13,364 nt of DNA from Deinococcus sp. GTDB taxonomy: Bacteria; Deinococcota; Deinococci; Deinococcales; Deinococcaceae. A program made the position numbers and the translations under genes. Numbering within the stretch: position 1 is the first letter of the stretch; every line of letters begins with the position of its first letter. The notes below the pieces were generated by a model. That model worked only from the letters and a program-made list of their open reading frames with translations. It was not told where the DNA came from and ran no database searches. Below are positions 1 to 5,179 of this stretch, in pieces. The DNA lies in NCBI GenBank assembly GCA_030524065.1, contig JAUNHF010000021.1, positions 1 to 13,364 on the forward strand. Direction: 5' to 3'.

Positions 1-576
1 GAAGAGGGCTTGCAGTACAACTCGCCCAAGTTCGTGCGGTTTAGCGGTCAGACCCAGACCGGCTGCGGCACTGGCACCAGCGGGGTAGGCCCTTTTTACT
101 GCCCGCTCGACAGCAGCGTGTATCTGGACCCCAGCTTCTTCACCGAAATGCAGCGGCAGCTGGGCGGCGGCGGCGACTTTGCCTACTCGTACGTGATCGC
201 GCACGAGGTGGGCCACCACATCCAGAACGAACTGGGAATCGCCGATCAGGTGCAGCGTCAGCAGCAGCGCCTGCCCGAAGCCCAGGGCAATCAGCTGAGC
301 GTGCGCATGGAGTTGCAGGCCGACTGCTTTGCGGGCGTGTGGGGCAACCGGGTGTCCAGCCTCGCGCAGCTGACCCAGGACGACGTGCGCGAAGCAGTAG
401 ACACCGCCGCCGCCATCGGAGACGACACTTTGCAGTCGCGTGGGCGCGGCTACGTGCAGCCCGACTCGTTTACCCACGGCACGTCTCAGCAGCGGGTGAA
501 CTGGTTTATGCGGGGCTTTAGGAGCGGCGACGCCGACCAGTGTGAAACCTTTAAGCAGGACTACAGCCAGCTCTAA
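1..576 (+). CDS. Neutral zinc metallopeptidase, YpfJ-like (5' end missing)
   Basis: The frame is open to the left edge of the window, so the true start lies upstream; 191 codons are visible and end in TAA at 574-576. The zinc-binding HEVGH motif (HExxH) is at 202-216 in the context [13 protein letters not shown]. The downstream [11 protein letters not shown] block (from 310) supplies a glutamate in the usual third-ligand region. These two blocks together mark the putative neutral zinc metallopeptidase family (Pfam Zn_peptidase_2; E. coli YpfJ). Four cysteines are visible (in TGCGT, FYCPL, ADCFA and DQCET) and could form disulfides, since family members are often exported or membrane anchored; any signal or anchor would be in the missing N-terminus. 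Family proteins are usually near 290 residues, so roughly a third is missing. The physiological substrate of the family is not established. The next gene is convergent. Confidence 0.88.
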   Translation, partial: EEGLQYNSPKFVRFSGQTQTGCGTGTSGVGPFYCPLDSSVYLDPSFFTEMQRQLGGGGDFAYSYVIAHEVGHHIQNELGIADQVQRQQQRLPEAQGNQLSVRMELQADCFAGVWGNRVSSLAQLTQDDVREAVDTAAAIGDDTLQSRGRGYVQPDSFTHGTSQQRVNWFMRGFRSGDADQCETFKQDYSQL

Positions 577-698
577 AGTAGTCACCCCACTTTCGCACTC
601 ACTCCGCTCGCCAGAAGGATGAGCACCCTTTGGTCACATGCTCTGAGCCCTCGCAGCTTGTCCAGCCGCTTTAGCCAAAACAGCAAGCCATCAAATCA

Positions 699-740
699 CG
701 CACCAGCCCCGCCCTCTTCAGGAGGTGCGGGGCTGGTGCG
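699..740. terminator. Perfect 14-bp inverted repeat between convergent genes
   Basis: CGCACCAGCCCCGC at 699-712 pairs perfectly with GCGGGGCTGGTGCG at 727-740. The 14-nt loop contains a further CCTC/GAGG pairing. It lies between the stop of the metallopeptidase (+ strand) and the stop of the Pro-rich gene (- strand, 10 nt away), the normal place for a shared terminator. Neither strand has a clear U-run after the stem, so intrinsic termination is inferred from position and stem strength. The rest of 577-698 shows no gene-like signal. Confidence 0.6.
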
Positions 741-749
741 GCCTGGAAC

Positions 750-992
750 TTACATTGCAGGCATCGGGGTGGGGCCGCCGGGGATGGAGTCGGGCATTCC
801 GGGGGTGTCCGGATTGCTGGGAGCGTCGGGCGTGGGCATGCCTGGGGTGTCAGGGTTGGTAGGCGGGTCCTGCACGGGGATGGGATTGGTGTCCTGGCCG
901 GGCATCTGCTCCGGGCGGGGGGAAGGCATATTGGTCGGTTCGCCGGCGGGCATGGGGGGACGGTCGTAAGGGCCAGTCGCTTGCATGGTCAT
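750..992 (-). CDS. Pro/Met-rich disordered small protein, 80 aa, unknown function
   Basis: An 80-codon gene starts with ATG at 992 ([10 protein letters not shown]) and stops with TAA at 750-752. The start is well supported: AGAGGAGG (1000-1007 on this strand) sits 7 nt upstream. An in-frame upstream extension exists but has no ribosome site and runs into the neighbouring gene. The protein has 25 prolines and 9 methionines in 80 residues and contains no Cys, Trp, Leu, Lys, His or Phe, so it is almost certainly disordered. The octapeptide NPDTPGMP occurs twice, at residues 46-53 and 60-67 (period 14). There is no signal peptide or membrane segment. I do not recognise the family. The coding call rests on the strong Shine-Dalgarno site; the opposite strand is also open here (619-969) but starts without a spaced ribosome site. 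Confidence 0.7.
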   Translation of the reverse strand: MTMQATGPYDRPPMPAGEPTNMPSPRPEQMPGQDTNPIPVQDPPTNPDTPGMPTPDAPSNPDTPGMPDSIPGGPTPMPAM

Positions 993-1017
993 AAGAAAAC
1001 CTCCTCTGGACAGAGAA

Positions 1018-1046
1018 AAACTAAGGGCGTACCCCCAGCATGCCAC
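1018..1046 (-). promoter_or_regulatory. Candidate promoter of the Pro-rich small gene
   Basis: On the minus strand TAGTTT (1018-1023) fits the TANNNT form of a -10 box, and GTGGCA (1041-1046) matches four of six bases of TTGACA at a 17-bp spacing. A 7-bp inverted repeat, CCCCCAG at 1032-1038 with CTGGGGG at 1051-1057, flanks the -35 hexamer and could be an operator or simply a hairpin. The call rests on weak matches only. Confidence 0.3.
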
Positions 1047-1131
1047 GCCTCTGGGGGCCAAACGTGATCCGTGACGCTTGCTGGACTGTTTCTCAGTGCT
1101 TCCTAAATTCCCGCCTTGCTCCGCCAACTGC

Positions 1132-1152
1132 CCTGGGGACACGGGCCCCAGG
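1132..1152 (-). terminator. Possible terminator hairpin after the M42 peptidase gene
   Basis: CCTGGGG (1132-1138) and CCCCAGG (1146-1152) form a perfect 7-bp GC-rich stem with a 7-nt loop, starting about 32 nt past the M42 stop codon in the direction of transcription. There is no U-run after it, so it may only pause polymerase or protect the 3' end of the mRNA. The rest of 993-1183 holds the candidate promoter of the small gene and no other gene-like signal. Confidence 0.35.
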
Positions 1153-1183
1153 AAAGTGAAGCCAGCGGGAGCGGGGCCTTGCC

Positions 1184-2251
1184 TTAGCCTTCGCTGCCTG
1201 CGAGCACATAGGCCAGCATCAGGCGGCCAGTTTGCTCCAGGGCCTGGGTGTGGGTGCGTTCGTAGGCGTGGCTGGCGTCCACCCCAGGGCCGATCAGGGC
1301 CACTGGAAAGTCGCCGCCGGCCCGCCAAGCAGCCGTGCCGTCCGAAGCGTAGTAGGGGTAGATATCCACCTTGAGTTCTACTCCGCAGCCCGCCGCCACC
1401 TGCCGCAGCCGGCTGCTCAGCGCGTGGTCATAGGGGCCGCCGCTGTCAGCCACGCACAGGGTGCAGTGGTGCTCGGAACTGGTCTGGCCCTCGCCCACCG
1501 CCGCCATGTCCACCGCAATCAGTTCTTCTGTGTGCGGCGGGATACCGGTGGCGGCGCCGTGGCCGACTTCCTCGTAGGTGGTCACGTGAAAGGCCACGGT
1601 GCGGACAGGCGGCGTCTCCAGCAGCGTGCGGGTCAGCGCCAGGAACAGCGCCACCGCCGCTTTGTTGTCAATGTGGCGCGACTTGAGGTACCCGGACGGC
1701 AGCAGCCGGGGCCGGGCGTCCAGCGACACGAAATCGCCCACTTCCACTCCCAGCACCCGCGTCTCGCTGGCCGAAGCGGTGACTTCGTCCAGGCGCACTT
1801 CCATCGCGCTGGCGTCGCGCTTCAGTTCGCGCAGGGCCGGGCCGTGAACGTGGCCGCTTTGCTTGATATTGACCACTGTGCCGGTCAGCACGCGGCCCAG
1901 CTGGGTATGCACCTTCATATCCTCGCCCTCAATGCTGGCCCAGTCGTAGCTGCCCAGCATGCTCAGGGCCAGGCGCCCCGAAGGCTTGATGGCCTTGACC
2001 ATGGCCCCCAGCGTGTCCACATGCCCGCTGAAGGTGACATGCCCCTCACGCTGCCCGGCGATCTCCCAGCTCAGCGCTCCCTTGCGGCTGCGGGCGCTGG
2101 CCACTCCCATTGCGGCCAGCTCGGCCTCGATCAGCTCTACAGCGGCTCCGGTAAAGCCGGTGGGACTGGGGGTGTCCAGCAGGCGAATCAGCACATCCAG
2201 GGTGTAGTCCAGGTCCAGCAAGGGGAGGTCTTGGCGTTTGAGGGTGTTCAT
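1184..2251 (-). CDS. M42 family metallo-aminopeptidase
   Basis: 355 residues, a normal length for M42 (tetrahedral or glutamyl aminopeptidase-like, sometimes annotated endoglucanase M). The di-metal site is complete: H77 and D79 in SGHVDT, bridging D195 in RHIDNK, E227-E228 in TYEEVGHGA (catalytic base and ligand), D248 in AVDMA, and H334 in ERTHTQ. The spacing follows archaeal TET peptidases closely. Such enzymes form large cytosolic assemblies that trim N-terminal residues from peptides released by proteases such as Lon and ClpXP; that link is inferred here. The ATG start at 2251 has AGGAG 4 nt upstream, rather close. The gene follows the isochorismatase-fold gene by 57 nt on the same strand without a clear promoter between them, so co-transcription is likely. 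Exact specificity cannot be read from the sequence. Confidence 0.93.
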   Translation of the reverse strand: MNTLKRQDLPLLDLDYTLDVLIRLLDTPSPTGFTGAAVELIEAELAAMGVASARSRKGALSWEIAGQREGHVTFSGHVDTLGAMVKAIKPSGRLALSMLGSYDWASIEGEDMKVHTQLGRVLTGTVVNIKQSGHVHGPALRELKRDASAMEVRLDEVTASASETRVLGVEVGDFVSLDARPRLLPSGYLKSRHIDNKAAVALFLALTRTLLETPPVRTVAFHVTTYEEVGHGAATGIPPHTEELIAVDMAAVGEGQTSSEHHCTLCVADSGGPYDHALSSRLRQVAAGCGVELKVDIYPYYASDGTAAWRAGGDFPVALIGPGVDASHAYERTHTQALEQTGRLMLAYVLAGSEG

Positions 2252-2308
2252 GGGGCTCCTGTCCGAATGGTGGGGGTGGGGCGGGCAACGTCTGGGTCTA
2301 ACAAGAAA

Positions 2309-2788
2309 TCAGCGGGCGGGGGCAGTTTCCGTGCTGCGCTCCTCCGCGCCGGTTTCTGCCAGGTCCAGTGGCATGGGATGCAGGGTCAGGCCGTACTGCC
2401 CGGCGCACTGCTGCGCGGCTTCCAGCTCGGGTGCGCCGGGCAGCGCGATCACGTCCAGCTCGGTGCAGCCCAGGGTTTGCAGGTGGGCGGCCAGGGTGGT
2501 GTCGCCCCCGGGCAGCTGACCGGCAAAAGGATCGGTGCTGCCCGCCCGCACCAGCAAGTCGCCTTCCTCGGCGCGGAGGTCGGGATGCAGCACCCAGCCC
2601 CGCGAAAAGGTGTCCGCGCTCTGCGGGAACAGCCCACCGTCCCACTGCACCAGGATGATGGGCCGGCCCTGATCGCGGGCCTCTTGCAGCCGCTGGCGCA
2701 ACGGATGCACCGCCACCTCATCCGCAGAAGTCTCAAAATAATGCCGCTGGACCGTCAGGAACAGCGGCAACCGGGAAGTATAGGACAT
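2309..2788 (-). CDS. Isochorismatase-fold protein, probably catalytically inactive
   Basis: 159 residues that resemble the cysteine-hydrolase (isochorismatase-like) superfamily: a first strand LPLFLTVQRHYFE, a second strand PIILVQWD (43-50), the GWVLHPDLRAEEGDLLV stretch (64-80), TDPFAG (85-90), then a late strand DVIALPGAPELEAA. The usual triad appears to be lost. The Asp of the IDxQ strand is Thr12, the Lys after the D-L-V-V strand falls at Ala82, and no Cys stands in the G-x5-C position (A124; the only cysteines are 108 and 128). The protein is also short, with a 20-residue Glu/Thr/Ala-rich tail. The start is ATG at 2786-2788, with no ribosome site but a -10 box 7 nt upstream, so the message should be leaderless. 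It lies downstream of fabI on the same strand. Family assignment is moderate; a divergent active enzyme is the main alternative. Confidence 0.65.
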   Translation of the reverse strand: MSYTSRLPLFLTVQRHYFETSADEVAVHPLRQRLQEARDQGRPIILVQWDGGLFPQSADTFSRGWVLHPDLRAEEGDLLVRAGSTDPFAGQLPGGDTTLAAHLQTLGCTELDVIALPGAPELEAAQQCAGQYGLTLHPMPLDLAETGAEERSTETAPAR

Positions 2789-2795
2789 GTAGCAG

Positions 2796-2801
2796 ATGAT
2801 A
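2796..2801 (-). promoter_or_regulatory. -10 box for a leaderless message (isochorismatase-fold gene)
   Basis: TATCAT on the minus strand ends 7 nt (CTGCTAC) before the ATG at 2788. There is no Shine-Dalgarno sequence in the gap and no recognisable -35. A TANNNT box about 7 nt from the start codon is the arrangement reported for the many leaderless mRNAs of Deinococcus, which supports both this start and a promoter separate from fabI. Confidence 0.55.
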
Positions 2802-2866
2802 ACGGTCTGAGCGGGGCCGCATGGCGGCTGGGTCGCTGACGCCCGGCGGTGGGTGCGGCTCAGGCC

Positions 2867-3664
2867 CTATTTCTGCGGAGCAGGGGCCTTGACGGTGGCG
2901 ATGCTGGCGCCACTGTCCACATACACGGTCTGGCCGGTGATGCCGGTGCTCAGGTCGCTCAGCAGGTACAGACCCAGGTTGCCCACTTCCTCGGGGCTGG
3001 GGTTGCGGCCCAGCGGGGCACTCTCGGCGGCGTTGCTGTACAGCATGGCAAACGCCGGAATCGAGCGTGCCGCGATGGTCCGCATTGGCCCGGCACTGAT
3101 GGTGTTCACGCGAATCTGCCGCTCGCCCAGTTCTACGGCCAGGTAACGGGTGGAGGCTTCCAGGGCGGCTTTGGCGGCGCCCATCACGTTGTACTTGGGC
3201 ACCACGCGCTGCGAGGCCTGGAAGGTCAGGCTGACGATGCTGCCGCCGTCGCGCAGCAGCGGCTCGGCGTGTCGGGCCGCGCTGACCAGGGTGTAGGCGC
3301 TGACGTTCAGGGCCGTGTTCCAGTCGTCAGAGGTGGTGTCAATGAACCGCCCGTCCATGGCCGCTTTGGGCGCAAAACCGATGGCGTGCACCAGAAAATC
3401 CAACTCACCGAACTCGTCCTTGACCCGCCCAAACAGCGCCGCCAAGTCTTCTTCGCTGGTGGCGTCGCACTGCTGAATCCAGGTGCCGGGGTGGTCTGCG
3501 GTCAGTTTTTCCAGTTCGCCGCGCAGGCGCTCGCCCTGATAAGAAAAGCCCACCTGGCAGCCGGCTTCCAGCAGCCGCTCGGCGATGGCCCAGCCCAGGG
3601 AACGGGCGTTCGCCACGCCCATCACCAGAGCGCGTTTGTCTGACATATCAATGCTAAGACTCAT
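2867..3664 (-). CDS. fabI: Enoyl-[acyl-carrier-protein] reductase [NADH]
   Basis: 265 residues from the chosen ATG at 3664, stop TAG. It reduces trans-2-enoyl-ACP in the last step of each round of type II fatty acid synthesis, in the cytosol as a tetramer. The sequence is an SDR-type Rossmann protein with the FabI form of the nucleotide loop, GVANARSLGWAIA (16-28). The catalytic pair Y158-x6-K165 lies in PKYNVMGAAK, followed by the conserved ISAGPMRT stretch and the C-terminal NLGLYLLSDLSTGITGQ block. The position that is Tyr146 in E. coli FabI appears to be Phe148 here (LTFQASQ), as in mycobacterial InhA. Start choice: ATG 3664 is 7 nt from a TAGACT -10 box, giving a leaderless mRNA. In-frame ATGs at 3703 and 3646 lack such support, and 3703 lies upstream of the promoter. 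Confidence 0.94.
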   Translation of the reverse strand: MSLSIDMSDKRALVMGVANARSLGWAIAERLLEAGCQVGFSYQGERLRGELEKLTADHPGTWIQQCDATSEEDLAALFGRVKDEFGELDFLVHAIGFAPKAAMDGRFIDTTSDDWNTALNVSAYTLVSAARHAEPLLRDGGSIVSLTFQASQRVVPKYNVMGAAKAALEASTRYLAVELGERQIRVNTISAGPMRTIAARSIPAFAMLYSNAAESAPLGRNPSPEEVGNLGLYLLSDLSTGITGQTVYVDSGASIATVKAPAPQK

Positions 3665-3671
3665 GGGCCAA

Positions 3672-3677
3672 AGTCTA
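3672..3677 (-). promoter_or_regulatory. -10 box for leaderless fabI message
   Basis: TAGACT on the minus strand ends 7 nt (TTGGCCC) before the fabI ATG, the same spacing as for the next gene on this strand. No ribosome site or clear -35 hexamer is present. The stretch to 3781 must also hold the promoter of the divergent pgeF operon. Confidence 0.55.
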
Positions 3678-3769
3678 GAGCACTTCATCCTCTTGGACCG
3701 CATCCAATGTTTGCCGCTTCAGCACAGCGGCACGTGAGCGGCGTCAGAGTACCGAGAGAGCGGGCGACG

Positions 3770-3775
3770 CATACT
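3770..3775 (+). promoter_or_regulatory. Weak candidate -10 box before pgeF
   Basis: CATACT matches TATAAT at four of six positions and ends 6 nt before the GTG at 3782. If real, the pgeF operon message would also begin at or next to the start codon. No -35 match was found at the expected distance, so this is a weak call that depends on the GTG start being correct. Confidence 0.3.
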
Positions 3776-3781
3776 GCCAGG

Positions 3782-4564
3782 GTGTCAGGCACTCCCTTGC
3801 TTATCCGCAGCCCCCTGATCGGGTTGCCGCATGGCTTTACCACCCGGCGCGGTGGCCGGTCGCAGGGCCCTTTTGCGGGGCTGAATCTGGACGACCGCCA
3901 GGACGACCCGGCCGCTGTGGCGGAAAACCGCCGGCTGGCCGCTGGAGCGCTGGGCTACCAGCTGCGCGAGGTGGCCCGGCTGGAGCAGGTGCATGGGCTG
4001 GACGTGCTGCCCGCCCGCCCCGGCGTGCAGACCGGCGACGCACTGGTCACCGCCAACCCGGATCTGCTGCTTGCCATCGGCACCGCCGACTGCTACCCCA
4101 TCTTGCTGGCCGACGAGGAAGCTGGGGTGATTGGCGCGGCCCACGCCGGCTGGCGCGGCACGGCTGGCCGCATCGCCGCGTTGACCCTGACCGCCATGAC
4201 AGCGCTGGGGGCCAGGCCAGAGCGGACCCGCGCAGCCATCGGCGTGGGCATTTGCGCCGCGCAGTATCCGGTGGGCGAGGAAGTGGCCGCAGCTTTTGGG
4301 GCCGCCGGTCTGGGCGAGCATCTAGACGCCGAGGACCGCTCGGAACCGGGCGAGCCAGCGCCGGGGCGCCGCCTTGATCTGGGCGGGGCCAACCGCCAGA
4401 TTCTGCTGGAGGCCGGTGTGGACCCGCAGCACATCTGGCAAGCGGGGGGATGCAGCACCGGCCCTGACTTTTATTCTTACCGCCGCGACTCTGGCGTCAC
4501 TGGCCGGATGTGGGGGCTGATTGGGCTGCGCCGCTCGCCCGCCCCACAGGAGCCACCAGTATGA
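3782..4564 (+). CDS. pgeF: Peptidoglycan editing factor PgeF (YfiH/laccase-domain family)
   Basis: 260 residues from GTG 3782; TGA overlaps the next ATG by 4 nt. The family, long labelled multicopper polyphenol oxidase, is now understood as PgeF, which removes wrongly incorporated L-Ser from UDP-MurNAc peptide precursors in the cytosol. The metal-site residues are present: H71 in QVHG, C104 in GTADCYPILL, and H121 in AAHAGWRGT. The N-terminal PHGFTTRRGG and GLNLDDR blocks and the C-terminal FYSYRRDSGVTGR block are also typical. Start choice: homologs begin close to the LLIRSPL segment. The ATG at 3707 would add 25 Arg/Ala-rich residues, has no ribosome site and lies in the divergent promoter region, so GTG 3782 is preferred with moderate confidence. 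It is the first gene of the operon ending with pilB-pilT. Confidence 0.9.
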   Translation: MSGTPLLIRSPLIGLPHGFTTRRGGRSQGPFAGLNLDDRQDDPAAVAENRRLAAGALGYQLREVARLEQVHGLDVLPARPGVQTGDALVTANPDLLLAIGTADCYPILLADEEAGVIGAAHAGWRGTAGRIAALTLTAMTALGARPERTRAAIGVGICAAQYPVGEEVAAAFGAAGLGEHLDAEDRSEPGEPAPGRRLDLGGANRQILLEAGVDPQHIWQAGGCSTGPDFYSYRRDSGVTGRMWGLIGLRRSPAPQEPPV

Positions 4565-5100
4565 AACTGCTGCGGCCCGACGACCTGATCCGCAGCGTGA
4601 CCGAGATCACCCCAGAGTTCCTGGCGGCGCGTGGCCTGCGCGGGCTGCTGCTGGACCTGGACAACACCCTGGTGCCTTACCACTCCTACGACGATTTCCC
4701 CCGCTCGGCCCGCTGGGTGGAGGAGATCTCTTGCTCGGGCATCCAGCTGGCGCTGCTCAGCAACGCCACCGTGAAGCGGGCCGAAGAGTGGCGTGGCCGC
4801 CTTGCGCTGGAGGGCGCTGGCATGGCCGGCAAGCCCAACCCGGGGGCTTTTCGCCGCGCCGCTCAGGGGCTGGGGCTGGCGCCGCAGCAGGTGGGCATGG
4901 TGGGCGATCAGCTGTTTACCGACGTGCTGGGCGGCAATCTGGCCGGTCTGCACACCATCTTGGTTCACCCTCTGATCGACAACGCCCTGCCGCACACCCG
5001 CCTGGCCCGGATGCTGGAGCGCCGGGTGCTGGCCCGGCAAGGCCACGCCTGGGGGCCGGAAGTCTGGCAGCCTGGCGGAGCCGAGAATGACCAACCGTAA
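4561..5100 (+). CDS. YqeG-like HAD-IIIA phosphatase
   Basis: 179 residues. The HAD motifs appear in order: motif I LDLDNTL with D32 and D34, motif II LLSN (S67/N68), motif III K91-P92, and motif IV GDQLFTD (D116, D121). The RPD start, PYHSYDDFP cap segment and GLHTILVHPL ending match the YqeG group, related to the Gep4/PGPP1 phosphatidylglycerophosphate phosphatases. A role in phospholipid headgroup synthesis is possible but not shown by sequence. The ATG at 4561 has AGGAG 8 nt upstream and overlaps the pgeF stop in an ATGA junction, so translation should be coupled. An in-frame ATG at 4510 lies within pgeF and lacks a ribosome site. Confidence 0.88.
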   Translation: MKLLRPDDLIRSVTEITPEFLAARGLRGLLLDLDNTLVPYHSYDDFPRSARWVEEISCSGIQLALLSNATVKRAEEWRGRLALEGAGMAGKPNPGAFRRAAQGLGLAPQQVGMVGDQLFTDVLGGNLAGLHTILVHPLIDNALPHTRLARMLERRVLARQGHAWGPEVWQPGGAENDQP

Positions 5101-5179
5101 ATCCGTTACATTTCAGTTCGGCCACTCGCTGACCGTGGACCGCGCTCCCGCTGCTGGGCGCACTCAGGAGGATGCATGA
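5087..5179 (+). CDS. Candidate 30-aa micro-ORF between the HAD gene and pilB
   Basis: ATG 5087 opens a 30-codon frame (MTNRKSVTFQ through GRTQEDA). It begins 14 nt inside the end of the HAD gene and ends in TGA at 5177-5179, sharing ATGA with the pilB start. GGAG at 5077-5080 is 6 nt upstream, a good ribosome site. The frame exactly bridges the only gap in an operon whose other genes abut, so it may encode a small basic-to-mixed peptide or act to hand ribosomes to pilB. No family or motif is recognised. Chance is a real alternative for so short a frame. Confidence 0.4.
   Translation: MTNRKSVTFQFGHSLTVDRAPAAGRTQEDA

Noticed and set aside
619..969. 116-codon + strand frame opposite the Pro-rich small gene
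   Set aside because: Its ATG abuts AGAAGG with no spacing, and it crosses the perfect terminator-like hairpin. Its Gly/Pro/Val-rich sequence is what antisense reading of the Pro/Met-rich gene produces.
1232..2839. Very long + strand open frame opposite the M42 and isochorismatase-fold genes
   Set aside because: The frame runs through two well-supported genes and their gap; the product is Gln/His/Gly-rich with no domain. It is an artefact of high-GC third positions.
3707..3781. N-terminal extension of PgeF from ATG 3707
   Set aside because: No ribosome site, Arg-rich non-conserved sequence, lies in the divergent promoter region, and homologs begin near the LLIRSPL segment.
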